From: Chitinophagia bacterium
GTDB taxonomy: Bacteria > Bacteroidota > Bacteroidia > Chitinophagales > Chitinophagaceae
Length of the DNA: 9,953 bases
NCBI GenBank assembly: GCA_010027295.1
Contig: RGVM01000050.1
Coordinates: 1 to 9,953, forward strand
Reading direction: 5' to 3'
How positions within the stretch are numbered: position 1 is the stretch's first letter; each line of letters begins with the position of its first letter. The notes below the pieces were generated by a model, which was not told where the DNA came from, ran no database searches, and worked only from the letters and a program-made list of their open reading frames with translations. This document shows, one piece after another, positions 6,941-9,953 of the stretch. Both the position numbers and the translations under genes were made by a program.

Positions 6941-8743
6941 ATGCGGCACTTCAGGCGATACATGTGCGCGGCCATGCTCTGCTGTTCCCTCGGATCGGGG
7001 CGACTGCACGGCCAGTCGGACTATGCCCTCGTCTGGCATCCCGTCGGCAAAGATACGCTGCGGACATGGCGTTGCCGGCCACTGCCTGTTACCTTCCGCG
7101 ACCGGCAGGCCTGCGAGGCCTGGCTCGAATCCTTCCTCCCGGCGATACGGACCGAGGGCCGGCTCGAGGCCTCCCTCGACAGTACAGTCCTGGGTGCCCA
7201 TTCCGCTTCGATATGGTTCCATGCGGGTCCCGTATATACATGGCATGCTTTCGAGCTTTCCCAATCCTCAGGCGCATGGCTGGATGCGGCAGGTTGGGAC
7301 TACCGCCCGCGTCCGGGCGACCCCGTGGACCTGGCTTCCCTAAGACGGAGTTCGGAGAGATGGCTTTCCTGGATGGACGACAACGGTTATCCCTTCGCCT
7401 CCGTCGGGCTCGACAGCGTTCGGGTGGGTCCCGGTCGGCTGGCAGGTCGCGTCAGGGTGGAGGTGGGCCCGTTGTATCATGTGGATAGCATCGTAGTGAC
7501 AGGTCCGGTGACCATCCGGCGGGTCTTCCTCGAGCGATACCTCGGCATGCCCCTGGGGGGCGTGTACCGCCGCGACCGGCTGGATGACGTGTCGGGCCGC
7601 CTCTCGGAGCTGGGCTTCCTTCGGGAGACTGAGCCCTGGAGCCTGACGATGGTGGGCACGGGGGCTACGCTGAACCTGTTCCTGGAGTCGCGGAAGACGA
7701 GTCAGGTGAATGTGTTGGCGGGACTGATGCCGGACAACGCGCAGACCGGAGGGCGGCTGCTGCTGACGGGGGAGGCTCAGGCCGACCTCCGCAACGCCTT
7801 CGGCACGGGCGAGAGCCTGACGGCCAGCTGGCAGCAGATTCAGTACCGTTCCCCGAGGCTGCGCATCGCCTACCTGCAGCCCTATGTCTTCGGCAGTGGC
7901 ATGGGACTCGACCTGCAGCTCGATTTCCTCCGTAAGGACAGCTCCTATCTGAACATCCAGGCGGGTGTCGGGCTGCAGTTCCTCCATACCGCGCGCCGGA
8001 CGGGCCGGATCGGCTACCAGCAGTTCTCGACCCGGCTCGGGGATGTCGACACGTTCCGTATCCGGGCGACGAGGGCCCTGCCCGAGTTCAACGATGCCGT
8101 GAACCACCTGGCGGCCCTGGAGTACAGGTATGCGGGCACCGACGACCGTCTGCGTCCGCGCCGGGGCCTCGACCTCTCGGTGTCGGTTGCGGCCGGCGTC
8201 CGGCGGGTGCGGGAGAACCCTTCCGTCACGGCCCTGACGAAGGATGCCGCCGGCCGGCCCTTCGACTTCCGCGCCCTCTACGACACCCTCTCCCGCCGTC
8301 GGCCCGTCGGCCGACTACGGGCGACCCTGGCCCACCACATCCCCCTGGGTCGGCAGTCGGTCCTGCGCCTCGTGGCCCATGGGGGGGCCCTGCTGGGCCG
8401 GAATGTCTTCCGCAACGAACTCTATCAGATCGGCGGGCTCCGGCTCCTGCGGGGCTTCGACGAGGAAAGCATATTTGCCTCATCCTATGCGGTGGGGACG
8501 GTCGAGTACCGTTTGCTGACCGGAGGGCGATCCTACTTCTATGCCTTTGCTGATGCCGCGCAGGTGGACAGCCGGGCCTGGCAGACTGATCGGCGGAGCC
8601 GCTGCCTCGGATTGGGCCTGGGTCTTGCCTGGGAGACGAAGGCCGGGATGCTCAACCTTGCATATGCACTCGGAAAGCGAAACGGATCTCCCATAGACCC
8701 GCGGCAGTCGAAGATCCACATCGGTCTCACCGGGCTATTCTGA
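6941..8743 (+). CDS. Omp85-superfamily outer-membrane protein (BamA/TamA family)
   Basis: A 600-residue outer-membrane barrel protein of the family that inserts or exports other outer-membrane proteins. Residues 1 to about 25 form a signal peptide (MRHFRRYMCAAMLCC and on to LHGQ). The next 225 residues have the size of about three POTRA domains; the last runs about 180-250, with VDSIVVTGP and LSELGFLRE, typical of POTRA folds. The barrel follows (about 250-600), with the Omp85 signature in the region IGGLRLLRGFDEES, whose RGF is at 504-506 (the conserved loop-6 VRG(F/Y) motif), then VEYRLL, FADAAQV, and a C-terminal phenylalanine as expected for barrel insertion. The size and three-POTRA layout resemble TamA more than BamA, which usually has five. 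No TamB-like gene is visible. The ATG at 6941 gives the basic n-region; ATG 6962 is the alternative. Confidence 0.88.
   Translation: MRHFRRYMCAAMLCCSLGSGRLHGQSDYALVWHPVGKDTLRTWRCRPLPVTFRDRQACEAWLESFLPAIRTEGRLEASLDSTVLGAHSASIWFHAGPVYTWHAFELSQSSGAWLDAAGWDYRPRPGDPVDLASLRRSSERWLSWMDDNGYPFASVGLDSVRVGPGRLAGRVRVEVGPLYHVDSIVVTGPVTIRRVFLERYLGMPLGGVYRRDRLDDVSGRLSELGFLRETEPWSLTMVGTGATLNLFLESRKTSQVNVLAGLMPDNAQTGGRLLLTGEAQADLRNAFGTGESLTASWQQIQYRSPRLRIAYLQPYVFGSGMGLDLQLDFLRKDSSYLNIQAGVGLQFLHTARRTGRIGYQQFSTRLGDVDTFRIRATRALPEFNDAVNHLAALEYRYAGTDDRLRPRRGLDLSVSVAAGVRRVRENPSVTALTKDAAGRPFDFRALYDTLSRRRPVGRLRATLAHHIPLGRQSVLRLVAHGGALLGRNVFRNELYQIGGLRLLRGFDEESIFASSYAVGTVEYRLLTGGRSYFYAFADAAQVDSRAWQTDRRSRCLGLGLGLAWETKAGMLNLAYALGKRNGSPIDPRQSKIHIGLTGLF
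7048..7055 (-). promoter_or_regulatory. possible hemW -7 box inside the Omp85 gene
   Basis: On the minus strand TATCTTTG (7055-7048) matches TAnnTTTG at every fixed position. No TTTG lies at the expected -33 distance. It would start transcription near 7040 and give hemW a leader of about 110 nt antisense to the start of the Omp85 gene. With such a short intergenic gap the hemW promoter has to lie in this gene, which makes the box credible but not proven. Confidence 0.3.
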
Positions 8744-8746
8744 GGC

Positions 8747-8777
8747 TTCGCGGTACGGCGAGCTTGGGGTAATATTG
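8747..8777 (+). promoter_or_regulatory. promoter of the DUF4271 gene
   Basis: TTCG (8747-8750), a 19-base spacer and TAATATTG (8770-8777) fit TTTG, 19-21 bp, TAnnTTTG with one mismatch in each box. It sits in the 47-bp gap after the Omp85 stop. The predicted start near 8783 leaves a leader of only a few bases before the ATG at 8791. A bulged hairpin overlaps the upstream part: GCT-CGC (8745-8751) with GCGAGC (8758-8763). It has no T-run, so it is not a convincing terminator. Confidence 0.45.
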
Positions 8778-8790
8778 CAGGATATCGGAC

Positions 8791-9744
8791 ATGCGGTTGA
8801 TCGCTATTATATGGCTGACTTGGGGTGTTTTCGGGTCGGTCCTTGCCCAGGACAGCCTGTCGGGTGCGACTCTGTCCCTGCCCGTTCAGCAGGCGGGGGT
8901 CGGCGTGGACAGTCTGGCATACCCGGGACTTTCCGATAGTGTCCGTCTACGATTAGCCGCATTTCCAGCGATGCGGTCCGGAAGCCGGGTCTATGGCGAT
9001 GCCATCGGCGGGTATGTGGAGGCCCATCCCTATTTTCCCTGGCTGGCAAGTCCTGTGTATCTGATATCTCGGGAGAGAGGTCCGTCCGGGATGGACTGGC
9101 TCTTCTACACGCTTCTCGGTAGCCTGGCTTTTTTCGGGCTACTCCGAAGGGGCTTTGGAAGGTATCTGGCCGACCTTGCCGTCGCCTTCTTCGATCAGGC
9201 GATACGTCAGGCGCAGATCCGAGAGCAGCTCGCCCGCCAGGCGCTGCCAGCCCAACTCATGAATCTGCAGTTCCTCTTCAACACCGCCCTATTTGCGCAC
9301 CTCCTGGCGCCTAACCTCCGCCTTCCCGGACTGACAGGCCACGGGGGGCAGATAGGGGGCTTCATGCTGCTGGCGGCGGCTGTATATGGCGTCAAGAGCG
9401 TGGCCATCTGGACAGCGGGATATCTCTCAGGGAAGTCGGCCGAGGCGGAGGGCTACCTATTCATCGTAATGATGGTCAACAAGATGGCTGGTATCGCGCT
9501 GATTCCCATGAACATACTGCTTGCCTACCTGGGCGGGGATTTCAGCGCCCTGATCGCGGGAGTCGTCCTGCTGCTGTTCTCGGCCCTCTTCCTGTTCCGG
9601 CTCTTCCGATGCTACGAATACGTGAACCGCGAATTCCATATCGGGCTTCTTGCCTTCCTCCTCTTCTTGGCATCTTTCGAGGTGATGCCAGTACTGGTTG
9701 TAGGGAAGCTGCTCCTGGGGGTTTTTTCCCGTGAAATGCATTAA
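8791..9744 (+). CDS. DUF4271 integral membrane protein
   Basis: A 317-residue membrane protein of a Bacteroidota-restricted family of unknown function. It has a signal peptide (1 to about 20, MRLIAIIWL to VLAQ), a soluble stretch of about 85 residues, then the DUF4271 core: a first membrane helix (WLFYTLLGSLAFFGLLRR), an amphipathic link with AIRQAQIREQLARQALPAQL, and further helices containing YLFIVMMVNKMAGIALIP and the C-terminal FEVMPVLVVGKLLL, which corresponds to the family's conserved F/YEI-LP-LLL-K-L ending. Seven or so hydrophobic segments are visible. The following hemD is a common neighbour, hinting at a link to tetrapyrroles or simply conserved order. The base composition is less GC-biased than in the permease, TolC and adaptor genes. 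The start at 8791 is set by the signal peptide and the promoter just upstream. Confidence 0.88.
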   Translation: MRLIAIIWLTWGVFGSVLAQDSLSGATLSLPVQQAGVGVDSLAYPGLSDSVRLRLAAFPAMRSGSRVYGDAIGGYVEAHPYFPWLASPVYLISRERGPSGMDWLFYTLLGSLAFFGLLRRGFGRYLADLAVAFFDQAIRQAQIREQLARQALPAQLMNLQFLFNTALFAHLLAPNLRLPGLTGHGGQIGGFMLLAAAVYGVKSVAIWTAGYLSGKSAEAEGYLFIVMMVNKMAGIALIPMNILLAYLGGDFSALIAGVVLLLFSALFLFRLFRCYEYVNREFHIGLLAFLLFLASFEVMPVLVVGKLLLGVFSREMH

Positions 9745-9749
9745 TTTTG
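9742..9749 (+). promoter_or_regulatory. -7 box of the hemD promoter, overlapping the DUF4271 stop codon
   Basis: TAATTTTG is a perfect match to TAnnTTTG, and its first three bases are the TAA stop of the preceding gene. The -33 region is only T-rich (TTTTTT at 9722-9727), at a shorter than usual distance. Transcription would begin near 9755, about a dozen bases before the hemD ATG. ATGCA (9736-9740) and TGCAT (9748-9752) form a short inverted repeat around the box. Confidence 0.5.
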
Positions 9750-9766
9750 CATCTGAGAGGCGACAC

Positions 9767-9953
9767 ATGGCAAAGACGGGGAAAAGCAAGGACACTCCAC
9801 AGGGTACGCGGATTCGGAAGATACTCATCACCCAGCCGCGGCCCGATTCCGATAAGTCACCTTATTTCGAACTGGCTCGCCGGTTCGAAGTGCAGATGGA
9901 CTTCCATCCTTTCATCAGTTTGGAGCCCGTCTCAGCCAAGGAGTTCCGGAAGC
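9767..9953 (+). CDS. hemD: uroporphyrinogen-III synthase, 5' part only
   Basis: The gene starts at the ATG at 9767 and is cut by the right edge after 62 codons. The enzyme closes and rearranges hydroxymethylbilane to uroporphyrinogen III in tetrapyrrole synthesis. After a basic lead (MAKTGKSKDTPQG) the residues RKILITQPRPDSDKSPYF are the first strand and loop of HemD, and FHPFISLEPVSAKEF is the next conserved block of Bacteroidota HemD proteins. A GAGAGG purine run lies 6 bases before the ATG, but it would be at the very 5' end of the predicted transcript. DUF4271 directly upstream (22-bp gap) is the usual neighbour in Bacteroidota. Confidence 0.88.
   Translation, partial: MAKTGKSKDTPQGTRIRKILITQPRPDSDKSPYFELARRFEVQMDFHPFISLEPVSAKEFRK

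Noticed and set aside
9716..9735. GGGGG, T-run, CCC near the end of DUF4271 as a terminator
   Set aside because: The T-run lies in the loop, not after a stem, and it is inside the coding sequence.

Overview
This is GC-rich chromosomal DNA, most likely from a high-GC member of the Bacteroidota. Three things point there. Several gene starts carry promoter boxes of the Bacteroidota type (TTTG, about 20 bp, TAnnTTTG). A DUF4271 membrane protein sits directly upstream of hemD, a pairing typical of this phylum. The outer-membrane and heme genes also resemble Bacteroidota versions. I cannot place the order; a GC-rich Saprospiria or Chitinophagia-like lineage is a guess.

Layout, left to right. At the left edge a leftward Bacteroidota-type promoter drives what may be the first 17 codons of a gene that leaves the window. 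A gene-free stretch of about 340 bases follows, rich in inverted repeats, including two interlocking 9-bp complementary pairs just upstream of the next gene. Then come an APC-family amino-acid permease (393-1751), a TolC-family outer-membrane channel with its own promoter (1832-3304), a HlyD/MacA-type periplasmic adaptor that looks frameshifted near its N-terminus (anchor at 3342-3437, main frame 3433-4701), and gpsA, glycerol-3-phosphate dehydrogenase (4728-5765), all on the plus strand. hemW lies on the minus strand (5780-6928), ending 14 bp from gpsA. Head to head with hemW, only 12 bp apart, starts an Omp85 protein of TamA-like size (6941-8743). It is followed by the DUF4271 gene (8791-9744) and the 5' end of hemD, uroporphyrinogen-III synthase (9767 to the right edge).

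Functionally the window mixes export and envelope genes (TolC channel, adaptor, Omp85 barrel) with core metabolism (glycerophospholipid precursor synthesis and two tetrapyrrole-related genes). The TolC/adaptor pair has no inner-membrane pump beside it here. I see no mobile element, CRISPR array, tRNA, rRNA, phage or defence gene. The region is mostly ordinary housekeeping DNA. The points most worth a second look are the broken adaptor reading frame, the pseudoknot-like leader of the permease, the head-to-head hemW/omp85 start region, and the promoter box that shares its first bases with the DUF4271 stop codon.
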